Shown: in pieces, positions 1 through 5,193 of the stretch
Layout: every line of letters starts with the position of its first letter
How positions within the stretch are numbered: the first letter of the stretch is position 1
Notes under the pieces: generated by a model
Database searches by the model: none
What the model saw: only the letters and a program-made list of their open reading frames with translations
Told to the model about the DNA's origin: nothing
Made by a program: the position numbers and the translations under genes
DNA from: Burkholderiales bacterium
Lineage (GTDB): Bacteria; Pseudomonadota; Gammaproteobacteria; Burkholderiales; Burkholderiaceae
Direction: 5' to 3'
NCBI GenBank assembly: GCA_947447845.1
Contig: CANFNO010000256.1
Location: 1 to 5,193, forward strand
Length of the DNA stretch: 5,193 nt

Positions 1-254
1 GCTTGCCACTTCGTGTGCTGCGCTGCCCCCCGAGGGGGTGCATTTCGCCTTGGGGCGGCCCGGCGTCGAAACCTGGCCCCCACGCTTGCCACTTCGTGTG
101 CTGCGCTGCCCCCCGAGGAGGTGCATTTCGCCTTGGGGCGGCCCGGCGGTGAAACCTGGCCCCCACGCTTGCCACTTCGTGTGCTGCGCTGCCCCCCGAG
201 GAGGTGCATTTCGCCTTGGGGCGGCCCGGCGTCGAAACCTGGCCCCCACGCTTG
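1..254. repeat. Tandem array of an 83-bp GC-rich palindromic intergenic repeat (about 3.06 copies)
   Basis: Copies lie at 1-83, 84-166 and 167-249, and the period continues for five more bases (250-254) before it breaks. The copies have the same length and differ at only three unit positions: unit position 36 is G in copy 1 and A in copies 2 and 3; unit positions 66-67 are TC in copies 1 and 3 and GT in copy 2. Inside each unit, GCTGCCCCCCGAGG and the later CCTTGGGGCGGC are imperfect reverse complements (two substitutions and a 2-base indel), giving a stem-loop of REP type. Open frames across the array exist because the GC-rich unit lacks stops, and since 83 is not a multiple of three each reading passes through all three frames. 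I therefore read it as non-coding. The array reaches the left edge, so its true extent is unknown. The core resembles intergenic repeats I associate with Comamonadaceae; that is recall, not a search. Confidence 0.93.
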
Positions 255-273
255 GCGCTGCCCCTGAGCGGCA
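253..273 (-). terminator. Possible weak hairpin just downstream of rpoS
   Basis: The 21 bases after the rpoS stop codon can fold into a stem of six pairs with one internal mismatch and a 7-base loop (CGCT pairs with AGCG, plus outer TG/CA). No T-run follows on the minus strand, so it is not a classical intrinsic terminator. It could protect the 3' end or act together with the repeat palindromes at 1-249. Terminator function is inferred only. Confidence 0.25.
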
Positions 274-274
274 C

Positions 275-1237
275 CTACATCAGGGCGTCGCGGGTAATGC
301 CCTGGCGGGCAAAATGGCGCTTAAGTTTGGCGAGCGCTTCGTTTTGCACCTGGCGCACACGCTCCTTTGTCATGCCCAGGCGCGAACTGATCACTTCCAG
401 AGTTTGTGCTTCGGCGTCATGCAACCCAAAACGGGACTCGATGATTTCGCGCTCGCGTGCCGACAAACTTCCAACCCAGGACCCCAACAAAGCATCAACT
501 TCATGGGCTTGCGTTTGATTCTCAGGGCTGATACTCAACTCATCAACCAAAAGGTCGCCCAAGCTCTGCTCATCGCCCTGCTGCTCCAAACGAGCGTCCA
601 GTGACCGCGGCGTCTCGGCCATGGCCAGTAAATCGGTCACCTGCGACGCTTCCAGCCCCAGGAATGCCCCAATATCTTCAGCGCGCAAGCCATCAGGGCG
701 CAGGGCCCTCAAGGACGCATCGTTCTCCAGCAAGCGCTTGGCATGCAAGACGTGCTGTACTTCGCGCACGATGTTTACAGGCAAGCGCACTGCCCGCCCT
801 TGATAAAGTAAGGCCCGGTCTACCGACTGCCGGATCCACCATGTTGCATAGGTTGAAAAACGAAAGCCCAACGCAGGATCGAACTTTTCGATGGCATGCA
901 TGAGCCCCAAGTTTCCCTCGTCTATCAAATCCGATAAGGGAACACCGCGCCCCGAATAAGCCTTAGCAATGCTGATCACCAGTCGCAGATTGTGTTCAAT
1001 CATGCTTTGGCGCGCCGCGAAGTCCCCAGCGCGGGCGCGGGTGGCGCAATCAAATTCCTCTTCTGCAGTGAACAACTTGCGTTTACGAACACCGCGAAGG
1101 TAAACAGAAAGTGCGTCCGCAGATTCATCGCCAGCATGCAATTCCAGCACATCCTTCAGGAGCTCGGCATCGGGCCACGAGCCCTGTGCATCAGGCGCAT
1201 TCAAGTGGATCGAGCTCTCCTGAATGTCCTTTTTCAT
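275..1237 (-). CDS. rpoS: RNA polymerase sigma factor RpoS (stationary phase/general stress)
   Basis: A 320-residue sigma-70 family protein (E. coli RpoS is 330). Region 1.2 lies at about 41-72 (TAEEEF core). Region 2 lies at about 78-145, with [31 protein letters not shown] (core RNA polymerase contact) and [15 protein letters not shown] (-10 recognition and melting). Region 3 spans about 150-215. Region 4 lies at about 255-310, with the -35 helix-turn-helix in [20 protein letters not shown]. The start at 1237 is chosen because conserved similarity begins after it, it sits 10 bases after the nlpD stop, and an AAGG ribosome site precedes it by 8 bases. The frame stays open upstream to 1351, but that part overlaps nlpD and looks like no sigma factor. 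The position behind nlpD is the usual one for rpoS and favours it over other group 2 sigmas. In gammaproteobacteria the main rpoS promoter lies inside nlpD; I could not find a convincing one here. Confidence 0.95.
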   Translation of the reverse strand: MKKDIQESSIHLNAPDAQGSWPDAELLKDVLELHAGDESADALSVYLRGVRKRKLFTAEEEFDCATRARAGDFAARQSMIEHNLRLVISIAKAYSGRGVPLSDLIDEGNLGLMHAIEKFDPALGFRFSTYATWWIRQSVDRALLYQGRAVRLPVNIVREVQHVLHAKRLLENDASLRALRPDGLRAEDIGAFLGLEASQVTDLLAMAETPRSLDARLEQQGDEQSLGDLLVDELSISPENQTQAHEVDALLGSWVGSLSAREREIIESRFGLHDAEAQTLEVISSRLGMTKERVRQVQNEALAKLKRHFARQGITRDALM

Positions 1238-1247
1238 GGCGATCGCC
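1238..1247. promoter_or_regulatory. Palindromic nlpD/rpoS spacer with the rpoS ribosome binding site
   Basis: The ten bases between the nlpD stop codon (TAA, 1250-1248) and the rpoS ATG are GGCGATCGCC, a perfect palindrome. The probable Shine-Dalgarno AAGG (minus strand, 1249-1246) overlaps both the nlpD stop codon and the palindrome. This arrangement suggests that rpoS translation is coupled to termination of nlpD translation. The palindrome itself may be chance. Confidence 0.5.
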
Positions 1248-2123
1248 TTATTTGGCGGGCAAGTACTTGAGCGGGTCGACCGGCTTACCTTGGCGGCGCA
1301 CCTCGAAGTGCAACTTGACGCGATCGGCATCGCTGTTACCCATTTCTGCAATCTTCTGACCCTTCTTCACCGTCTGGTCCTCTTTGACTTGCAAACTTTG
1401 GTTGTGTGCATAGGCCGTTAGATAGGTGTTGTTGTGCTTCAAAATGATCAGGTTTCCATAGCCGCGCAAGCCCGCGCCGGCATACACGACCTTGCCATCT
1501 GCTGCCGCCAAAACCGCATCACCTGCGTTGCCTGAAATATCGACACCCTTATTCTTGCTTTCATCAAACTCGGCGATGACGGAACCCTTGCCCGGCCAAA
1601 TCCAGGAGATGTCGTCATCTGCGCCCGCAGAACTTGCCGCAGGCGCTATCGCTACTTTGACAGGTGCGGACGCTGCAGCGGAAGCAGCAGAAGCAGCCGA
1701 TGCAGGTTTGGCTGGCACTGGAGCCGTGGCTATTGGTGTGGTGGTAACCGTTCCGCTGGTGACCGGCTTAGCCACTGCCCCAGCTTCGGCGGTCGGTGGC
1801 ACGACGCGCAAAACTTGTCCAACTTCAATCTTGTTGGGGTTTTCAAGCGCGTTCCAGCGGGAAATGTCTTTGTGGCTTTGACCGTTTTCCAGGCCAATGC
1901 GAATCAAGGTATCACCCGGCTTAACGGTATAAAAACCGGGCTTGCCGGCATTCTCAAAACCGGGGGGAGGTTTAACAGGTGTCGCTACCGCAGGTGCAGT
2001 TGCAACCACGGCTCCCCGGTCTTCCACGGGCGCGCGATTCATCGGGCTGGAGCCGCAACCAACCAGTGCAAACGCAACGACACAAGCCATCAAACCACCA
2101 GCACGATACAAGACACGAGGCAT
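1248..2123 (-). CDS. nlpD: NlpD-type LysM/LytM lipoprotein, activator of peptidoglycan amidases
   Basis: A 291-residue envelope lipoprotein. A signal peptide with a hydrophobic core at about 8-22 ends in the lipobox LVGC, so lipidation is expected at Cys23. A LysM peptidoglycan-binding domain follows at about 64-108 ([10 protein letters not shown] to EVGQVLRV). An Ala/Pro/Ser-rich linker (about 109-168) leads to a C-terminal LytM/peptidase M23 domain at about 172-289. The zinc site is degenerate: the expected first His is Asn191 (NKGVD, Asp195 kept), and the HxH motif reads KLH (Lys270, His272). This matches the known non-enzymatic NlpD class, which activates AmiC-type amidases during septum splitting; I recall the same NKG.D and LHFE patterns in E. 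coli NlpD. The start follows a weak AGAAAG ribosome site, 22 bases after pcm. Being immediately upstream of rpoS is the classic context for nlpD. Confidence 0.94.
   Translation of the reverse strand: MPRVLYRAGGLMACVVAFALVGCGSSPMNRAPVEDRGAVVATAPAVATPVKPPPGFENAGKPGFYTVKPGDTLIRIGLENGQSHKDISRWNALENPNKIEVGQVLRVVPPTAEAGAVAKPVTSGTVTTTPIATAPVPAKPASAASAASAAASAPVKVAIAPAASSAGADDDISWIWPGKGSVIAEFDESKNKGVDISGNAGDAVLAAADGKVVYAGAGLRGYGNLIILKHNNTYLTAYAHNQSLQVKEDQTVKKGQKIAEMGNSDADRVKLHFEVRRQGKPVDPLKYLPAK
1662..1703 (-). repeat. Low-complexity Ala/Ser tract in the NlpD linker
   Basis: Codons 141-154 of nlpD encode an Ala/Ser run ([14 protein letters not shown]) built from GCT/GCA/GCG and TCT/TCC/TCA-like triplets. 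It lies in the flexible linker between the LysM and LytM domains. Such tracts tend to change length between strains by slippage or recombination; no function is implied beyond spacing the domains. Confidence 0.6.
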
Positions 2124-2145
2124 ATTTACTTTCTTTCTAGTTGTT

Positions 2146-2919
2146 CTAAGCGATACCTGATTTTAGGGGGACAAAATGCACTGCCTCAAGCAGCGACTGC
2201 CGCACGCCTGCCGATGTCTTGTCCAGCACCAGCAGTGCTTGCGCACCGCCTTGTGAGCCGTCTCTGACGACAGGCGCGACCAAACGCCCTCCAACCGCCA
2301 ACTGGTCTATCCAAGCCTGCGGCACTGCTTCGCCGCCTGCTGCTGCAATGATGGCCGCGTAGGGCGCGCCTTGGGCAAAACCCACCATACCATCGCCAAA
2401 CAACAAGTGCACATTGGGGAGCCGGAAATGGCGCAAGTTCTCGCGCGCTTTGTCATGCAGGCCGCGCAGTCGCTCAATGCTGTAAACCTCGTCCGCCAGG
2501 AGGCTGAGCACTGCGGCTTGGTAGCCGCAACCCGTGCCGACCTCAAGCACCCGGCCCAACTTGCCCGGTTTGCCATTGCGAAGCAGCTCAATCATGCGCG
2601 ACACGACACCGGGTTTCGAGATAGTTTGACCCAAGCCTATGGGCAAACTGGTGTCCTCGTAGGCCTGATTTACCAGCGCACTGTCTACAAAGCGATGCCT
2701 CTCAATGCTGCCCATGGCGGCCAACACGGCGTCATCGCGCACGCCCTGCTTTTGCAACAACTGCACCAGACGCTGACGATGCGCTGCGGAATCCATGCCC
2801 AACCCTTGTGGTTGGGTCATACCTGACAGGCCGGTTGGGGATGCAGCCTTTATGGCAGCCAACTTGGGTACAGCAGTCTGTGGGTCCAGGCGTGCAGGAA
2901 ATGAGGGTCTTTGCTTCAT
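2146..2919 (-). CDS. pcm: Protein-L-isoaspartate O-methyltransferase
   Basis: A SAM-dependent cytosolic repair enzyme that methylates L-isoaspartyl residues in damaged proteins so that they can revert to aspartate. It has 257 residues, about 50 more than E. coli Pcm (208). The conserved core starts near residue 42 ([14 protein letters not shown]). Family motifs visible are [12 protein letters not shown] (92-103), motif [11 protein letters not shown] for SAM binding (124-133), the acidic end of strand 2 YSIER (146-150), YAAIIAAAG (187-195), [11 protein letters not shown] (207-217) and the C-terminal VHFVPLKSG (247-255). The first ATG overlaps the surE stop in an ATGA arrangement, which argues for translational coupling and for this start. 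Met34 and Met42 are alternatives, and Met42 has an AAGGG ribosome site six bases upstream. The extension is Pro/Ala-rich and matches no domain I know. Pairing with surE is widely conserved. Confidence 0.95.
   Translation of the reverse strand: MKQRPSFPARLDPQTAVPKLAAIKAASPTGLSGMTQPQGLGMDSAAHRQRLVQLLQKQGVRDDAVLAAMGSIERHRFVDSALVNQAYEDTSLPIGLGQTISKPGVVSRMIELLRNGKPGKLGRVLEVGTGCGYQAAVLSLLADEVYSIERLRGLHDKARENLRHFRLPNVHLLFGDGMVGFAQGAPYAAIIAAAGGEAVPQAWIDQLAVGGRLVAPVVRDGSQGGAQALLVLDKTSAGVRQSLLEAVHFVPLKSGIA
2798..2816 (-). promoter_or_regulatory. Perfect 7-bp hairpin upstream of an internal pcm start (Met42)
   Basis: On the minus strand CCCAACC, a 5-base spacer and GGTTGGG form a perfect inverted repeat. 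It lies between the codons for Met34 and Met42 of pcm, one base before the Met42 ATG (2796). The candidate Shine-Dalgarno AAGGG for Met42 falls in the loop and the start of the 3' arm, so the stem could partly mask it. The structure is directly visible; a regulatory role is inference. Confidence 0.4.
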
Positions 2920-3695
2920 TGCGCCCCGGGCATCAGACTGTCACTCAGACGTGCCGCAGTCTGCGCCCAATAGCTCAGGTTGGCATGGTCCGTGAGATCC
3001 ACTTGCAACGGAGTGACAGCCATATGACCTGTCGCCGTGGCATGAAAATCAGTACCTTCGGCATCGTCCATAGCCACTCCAGCGGCGCCAATCCAGTACA
3101 TGGTCTCGCCACGCGGATTGAGCTGCTTGATAACGGGCTCGGCTGCGTGGCGCCGGCCCAGGCGGCACAGCTTGGTGCCACCAATTTCCGCATACGGCAG
3201 GTTGGGAATATTCACATTCAGCAACCAGGGCTTGGTGGTGATCAACTGGTTGTGCTGCATCGCCAACACCAATTCGCGGGCCTTGCGCGCAGCGCTTTCC
3301 AGGTGCAGCCAATCACGGTGCACCTGTGAAAAGGCAATGGCCGGGATACCAAACAAATACCCCTCCATCGCGGCACCCACAGTGCCCGAATAAATGGTGT
3401 CGTCACCCATATTGGCGCCGTTGTTAATGCCCGACACCACCAGATCAGGCCGGTAATCCAGCAAACCGGTCAACGCGATATGTACACAGTCTGCCGGTGT
3501 GCCGTTCACATAACGAAATCCATTGGCTGCCTGGTGCACATACAAGGGAGAGTGAAGGGTCAAAGCGTTGGACTTGGCGCTGTTGTTGATTTCAGGCGCG
3601 ATTACCTCAACTTGAGCGAAATCTTTAAGCGCGTCGTAAAGGGCCACGATCCCTGGCGCCTGGAAACCATCGTCGTTGCAAATTAGTATTTTCAT
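2916..3695 (-). CDS. surE: 5'/3'-nucleotidase SurE (survival protein)
   Basis: A metal-dependent cytosolic phosphatase acting on nucleoside 5'- and 3'-monophosphates, in some bacteria also on short polyphosphate. It has 259 residues (E. coli 253). The N-terminal [10 protein letters not shown] carries the metal ligands Asp8 and Asp9. Ser39 is the third ligand position, and [20 protein letters not shown] (88-107) holds Asn91, the fourth. [14 protein letters not shown] (62-75) and [10 protein letters not shown] (226-235) are further family blocks. The loop around Ser39 reads [12 protein letters not shown], where the usual form is close to DRNRSGASNSLT, so both loop arginines are replaced while Ser39 remains. 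It is the first gene of the minus-strand cluster, and its TGA stop overlaps the pcm ATG by four bases. No strong ribosome site precedes the ATG. Confidence 0.96.
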   Translation of the reverse strand: MKILICNDDGFQAPGIVALYDALKDFAQVEVIAPEINNSAKSNALTLHSPLYVHQAANGFRYVNGTPADCVHIALTGLLDYRPDLVVSGINNGANMGDDTIYSGTVGAAMEGYLFGIPAIAFSQVHRDWLHLESAARKARELVLAMQHNQLITTKPWLLNVNIPNLPYAEIGGTKLCRLGRRHAAEPVIKQLNPRGETMYWIGAAGVAMDDAEGTDFHATATGHMAVTPLQVDLTDHANLSYWAQTAARLSDSLMPGAQ

Positions 3696-3716
3696 GTTGG
3701 CGATTAGTTAACTTCG

Positions 3717-3722
3717 ATTGTA
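3717..3722 (-). promoter_or_regulatory. Candidate -10 element for the surE-pcm-nlpD-rpoS cluster
   Basis: TACAAT on the minus strand matches five of six bases of the sigma-70 -10 consensus and ends 21 bases before the surE ATG, which would give a short leader of about 14 bases. At 16-18 bases upstream there is no recognisable -35 hexamer, and no extended -10 TG is present. A factor-dependent promoter is possible, or the match may be chance. Confidence 0.3.
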
Positions 3723-3809
3723 GGTGCGGGCAATACCTAGACGCGGCAGGGCCTCCTGGCGGCAGTGGCACGGATTGGCCCCGGCACCCTATCATTGCGC
3801 ACATTTTCC

Positions 3810-3814
3810 AGGAG
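3810..3814 (+). promoter_or_regulatory. Ribosome binding site of the quinone oxidoreductase gene
   Basis: AGGAG lies six bases before the ATG at 3821, near-ideal spacing. It is the clearest Shine-Dalgarno site in the window and fixes the start of this gene. Confidence 0.8.
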
Positions 3815-3820
3815 ACATAG

Positions 3821-4798
3821 ATGCACGCATGGCTTTGTAATAACCCGATAGGCTTTGAAGAACTGGTTTGGTCCGAACTCCCTACGCCCACGCCAGCAAA
3901 AGGTGAAGTCCTGGTTGAGATCAAAGCCGCGAGCCTGAACTTTCCGGACATTCTCATCGTGCAAAACAAGTACCAAATGAAGCCGCCCCTGCCGTTCATT
4001 CCCGGCTCGGAATTCGCTGGCGTGGTGCGCGCTCTGGGCGAAGGCGTAAGCCACCTAAAACTGGGCCAGCATGTGGCTTGTCTGAGCGGCACCGGTGGAT
4101 TTGCCACATACACCCTGGCACCCTCTGCGCTGTGCCTGCCGCTGCCCGATGAGTTCCCCTTTGTCGATGCGGCGGCCTTCATCATGACCTACGCAACCTC
4201 GCACCATGCCTTGGTGGATCGCGCTCAACTCAAGGCCGGCGAGACCTTGCTGGTGCTGGGCGCCGCCGGCGGCGTCGGGACGGCGGCCATTCAGATCGGC
4301 AAAGCGCTGGGTGCCAAGGTAATTGCCGCAGCCTCCAGCGCAGAAAAATGCGCGTTATGTACCGCAATTGGCGCCGATGCCACCATCAATTACGGCCAGG
4401 AGAACCTGCGTGAGGCACTGAAAGCGCTGACTGCAGGCAAAGGCCCCGATGTGGTTTACGACCCAGTCGGCGGTGACCTGACTGAGGCAGCCTTCCGCTC
4501 CATCGCATGGCGCGGACGCTACCTTGTGATCGGCTTTGCCGCCGGACCGATTCCCGCATTGCCGCTGAACCTGTCGCTGCTTAAGGGGGCATCCATCGTC
4601 GGCGTGTTCTGGGGCGAATATGCCAAACGTGAACCACGCGCCAACGCAGGCATGTTGCAGGAACTCGTTGGCTGGTACACAGCGGGCAAGATCAAACCAG
4701 TAATCGACAGCACCATGCCCATGTCAGAACTAAAGGCCGCGTTCGCCCATATGGGAAAGCGAGCAGTCAAGGGCAAGCTGGTGATGACCAACGAATAG
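3821..4798 (+). CDS. NADPH:quinone oxidoreductase family protein (zinc-free MDR superfamily)
   Basis: A 325-residue medium-chain dehydrogenase/reductase of the quinone oxidoreductase (COG0604) type, predicted to transfer electrons from NAD(P)H to quinones or other electrophilic carbonyl acceptors in the cytosol. The N-terminal GroES-like domain (about 1-125) contains ASLNFPDILIVQNKYQ (37-52) and PFIPGSEFAGVV (58-69). The Rossmann domain (about 125-260) has the nucleotide-binding LVLGAAGGVGTAAIQIGKALGAKV split over 144-167 with the AAGGVG turn at 148-153, then GADATINY (184-191), DVVYDPVGG (210-218) and GRYLVIGFAAG (232-242). The Cys/His set for catalytic zinc and the structural-zinc cysteine cluster are not evident, as expected for this class. 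The C-terminus KGKLVMTNE is typical of the family. Start and length are well supported by an AGGAG site and by family length. True substrate is unknown, so I give no gene symbol; qor would be a loose label. Confidence 0.9.
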   Translation: MHAWLCNNPIGFEELVWSELPTPTPAKGEVLVEIKAASLNFPDILIVQNKYQMKPPLPFIPGSEFAGVVRALGEGVSHLKLGQHVACLSGTGGFATYTLAPSALCLPLPDEFPFVDAAAFIMTYATSHHALVDRAQLKAGETLLVLGAAGGVGTAAIQIGKALGAKVIAAASSAEKCALCTAIGADATINYGQENLREALKALTAGKGPDVVYDPVGGDLTEAAFRSIAWRGRYLVIGFAAGPIPALPLNLSLLKGASIVGVFWGEYAKREPRANAGMLQELVGWYTAGKIKPVIDSTMPMSELKAAFAHMGKRAVKGKLVMTNE

Positions 4799-4884
4799 TC
4801 CGCTACGCCATCATTCAAAAAATTGCTATCTAGTCAACAATTCAGCGCAAATAATAGCAACGGATGGCGACCTACACTTGCCGC
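4799..4884. other. AT-rich spacer with a 7-bp inverted repeat
   Basis: Between the oxidoreductase stop and the cytochrome b561 start lies an 86-bp AT-rich stretch. TTGCTAT (4823-4829) and ATAGCAA (4854-4860) are perfect reverse complements with a 24-base gap. There is no T-run after the right arm, so it does not look like an intrinsic terminator. AATAAT (4850-4855) matches five of six -10 bases but lacks a properly spaced -35. The stretch could be a promoter or operator for the cytochrome gene, or the relic of an intergenic repeat. Confidence 0.4.
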
Positions 4885-5193
4885 ATGATTTCAGAACTTA
4901 ACGCAAGCCAGCGCTACAACACAGTGTCAATCATTCTGCACTGGGTATTGGGTGCTGCATTAATTGCTATTTTTATCTTCGGCAATTACATGACCGACTT
5001 ACCCTTTTCGCCCCAACGCCTGAAGCTTTACAACTGGCACAAGTGGGCCGGCATAAGTATTCTGGTGTTGTCCACCGTACGATTGCTCTGGCGTCTGACC
5101 CATCCGGCACCGGCGCTACCCGCAAAGATTGAGTTGGCGATGCCCGGCTGGCAGCTCAAGGCGCATCAACTTACCCACGTTGCGCTGTACGCC
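4885..5193 (+). CDS. Cytochrome b561 family protein, 5' part (runs off the right edge)
   Basis: The first 103 codons of a membrane di-haem cytochrome of the bacterial CybB-like b561 family, which exchanges electrons with the quinone pool in the inner membrane. Visible are ASQRYNTVSIILHWVLG with His19 at the start of the first membrane segment (about 14-36), LPFSPQRLKLYNWHKWAG with His52 leading into the second (about 53-71), then an RLTHPAPALP loop, and AHQLTHVALYA (93-103) opening the third segment. His19 and His52 are at the places where haem-ligand histidines are expected; the remaining ligands would lie beyond the window. The frame is open to the last base. An in-frame ATG at 4864 would add seven residues, and a TAG at 4855 bounds the frame; neither start has a good ribosome site. 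4885 is preferred because the family normally begins close before the RYN motif. It may be co-transcribed with the oxidoreductase. Confidence 0.88.
   Translation, partial: MISELNASQRYNTVSIILHWVLGAALIAIFIFGNYMTDLPFSPQRLKLYNWHKWAGISILVLSTVRLLWRLTHPAPALPAKIELAMPGWQLKAHQLTHVALYA

Larger units (their letters stand above)
3696..3820. promoter_or_regulatory. Divergent intergenic region between surE and the quinone oxidoreductase gene
   Basis: This 125-bp gap must hold the 5' signals of both transcription units, as no other gene fits in it. The half next to surE is AT-richer (TTAACT, TACAAT on the minus strand) and the half next to the oxidoreductase is GC-rich. A 7-base direct repeat GCGGCAG occurs at 3743-3749 and 3759-3765, 16 bases apart. 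I see no well-matched -35/-10 pair in either direction, so promoter positions remain open. Confidence 0.5.

Noticed and set aside
13..604. Long plus-strand open frames through the 83-bp repeats, one extending into rpoS
   Set aside because: The GC-rich repeat lacks stops in all frames and its period is not a multiple of three, so the protein repeats are frame-shifted echoes; the rest is antisense to rpoS. No ribosome site or domain supports translation.
1238..1351. 38-residue upstream extension of the rpoS frame starting at 1351
   Set aside because: It lies inside the well-supported nlpD coding sequence, shows no sigma-factor similarity, and the ATG at 1237 has the better context.
1926..1957. 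Possible internal rpoS promoter in nlpD: TTGAGA and TATACC on the minus strand
   Set aside because: The spacer is 20 bases, too long for a sigma-70 promoter, the -10 matches only four of six, and the bases encode the conserved LysM motif and the sequence just before it.
1815..2267. Plus-strand frame antisense to nlpD and pcm
   Set aside because: It is a mirror of two strong coding regions and has no recognisable domain or ribosome site.
2371..2826. 151-codon plus-strand frame antisense to pcm
   Set aside because: The opposite strand encodes all the Pcm motifs; this frame shows nothing recognisable and is likely a by-product of codon bias.
3766..3780. TGGCACG resembling a sigma-54 -24 element upstream of the quinone oxidoreductase
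   Set aside because: The required GC of the -12 element is one base out of place (CC at the expected spot), and the TTGC motif is missing.
3625..4185. 186-codon minus-strand frame over the divergent intergenic region and the oxidoreductase gene
   Set aside because: It overlaps two clear genes, and its translation is low-complexity shadow sequence without domains.

Overview
This window looks like the chromosome of a betaproteobacterium in the Burkholderiales, most likely Comamonadaceae (Rhodoferax or Polaromonas-like). The reasons are the minus-strand order surE-pcm-nlpD-rpoS, the style of the encoded proteins, and a GC-rich palindromic intergenic repeat of a kind I associate with Comamonadaceae genomes. 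The taxonomic call is recognition from memory, not a search.

Layout. Positions 1-254 are non-coding and hold about three copies of an exact 83-bp tandem repeat, each with an imperfect palindrome. A short hairpin (253-273) lies between this repeat and the end of rpoS. From 3695 down to 275, on the minus strand, runs a compact four-gene cluster in transcription order: surE (5'/3'-nucleotidase), pcm (protein L-isoaspartate O-methyltransferase), nlpD (LysM/LytM lipoprotein that activates amidases) and rpoS (stationary-phase/general-stress sigma factor). Gaps are tiny: a 4-base overlap surE/pcm, 22 bases pcm/nlpD and 10 bases nlpD/rpoS. A 125-bp divergent intergenic region (3696-3820) separates this cluster from a plus-strand gene for a zinc-free MDR-type NADPH:quinone oxidoreductase (3821-4798). 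After an AT-rich gap of 86 bp comes the 5' part of a plus-strand cytochrome b561 gene, which runs off the right edge.

How the genes fit together. surE-pcm-nlpD-rpoS is a conserved stress and survival neighbourhood: nucleotide salvage, repair of aged proteins, cell-wall amidase control at division, and the sigma factor that drives stationary-phase expression. The quinone oxidoreductase and cytochrome b561 are both redox proteins and share a strand; whether they share a transcript cannot be told from sequence alone.

I see no undescribed system, mobile element, CRISPR array or RNA gene here. The points worth a second look are modest: the 83-bp repeat array downstream of rpoS, a perfect hairpin next to an internal start in pcm, a nlpD/rpoS spacer that is a perfect 10-bp palindrome, an altered SurE active-site loop, and an RpoS that differs from the enterobacterial form at several conserved positions.
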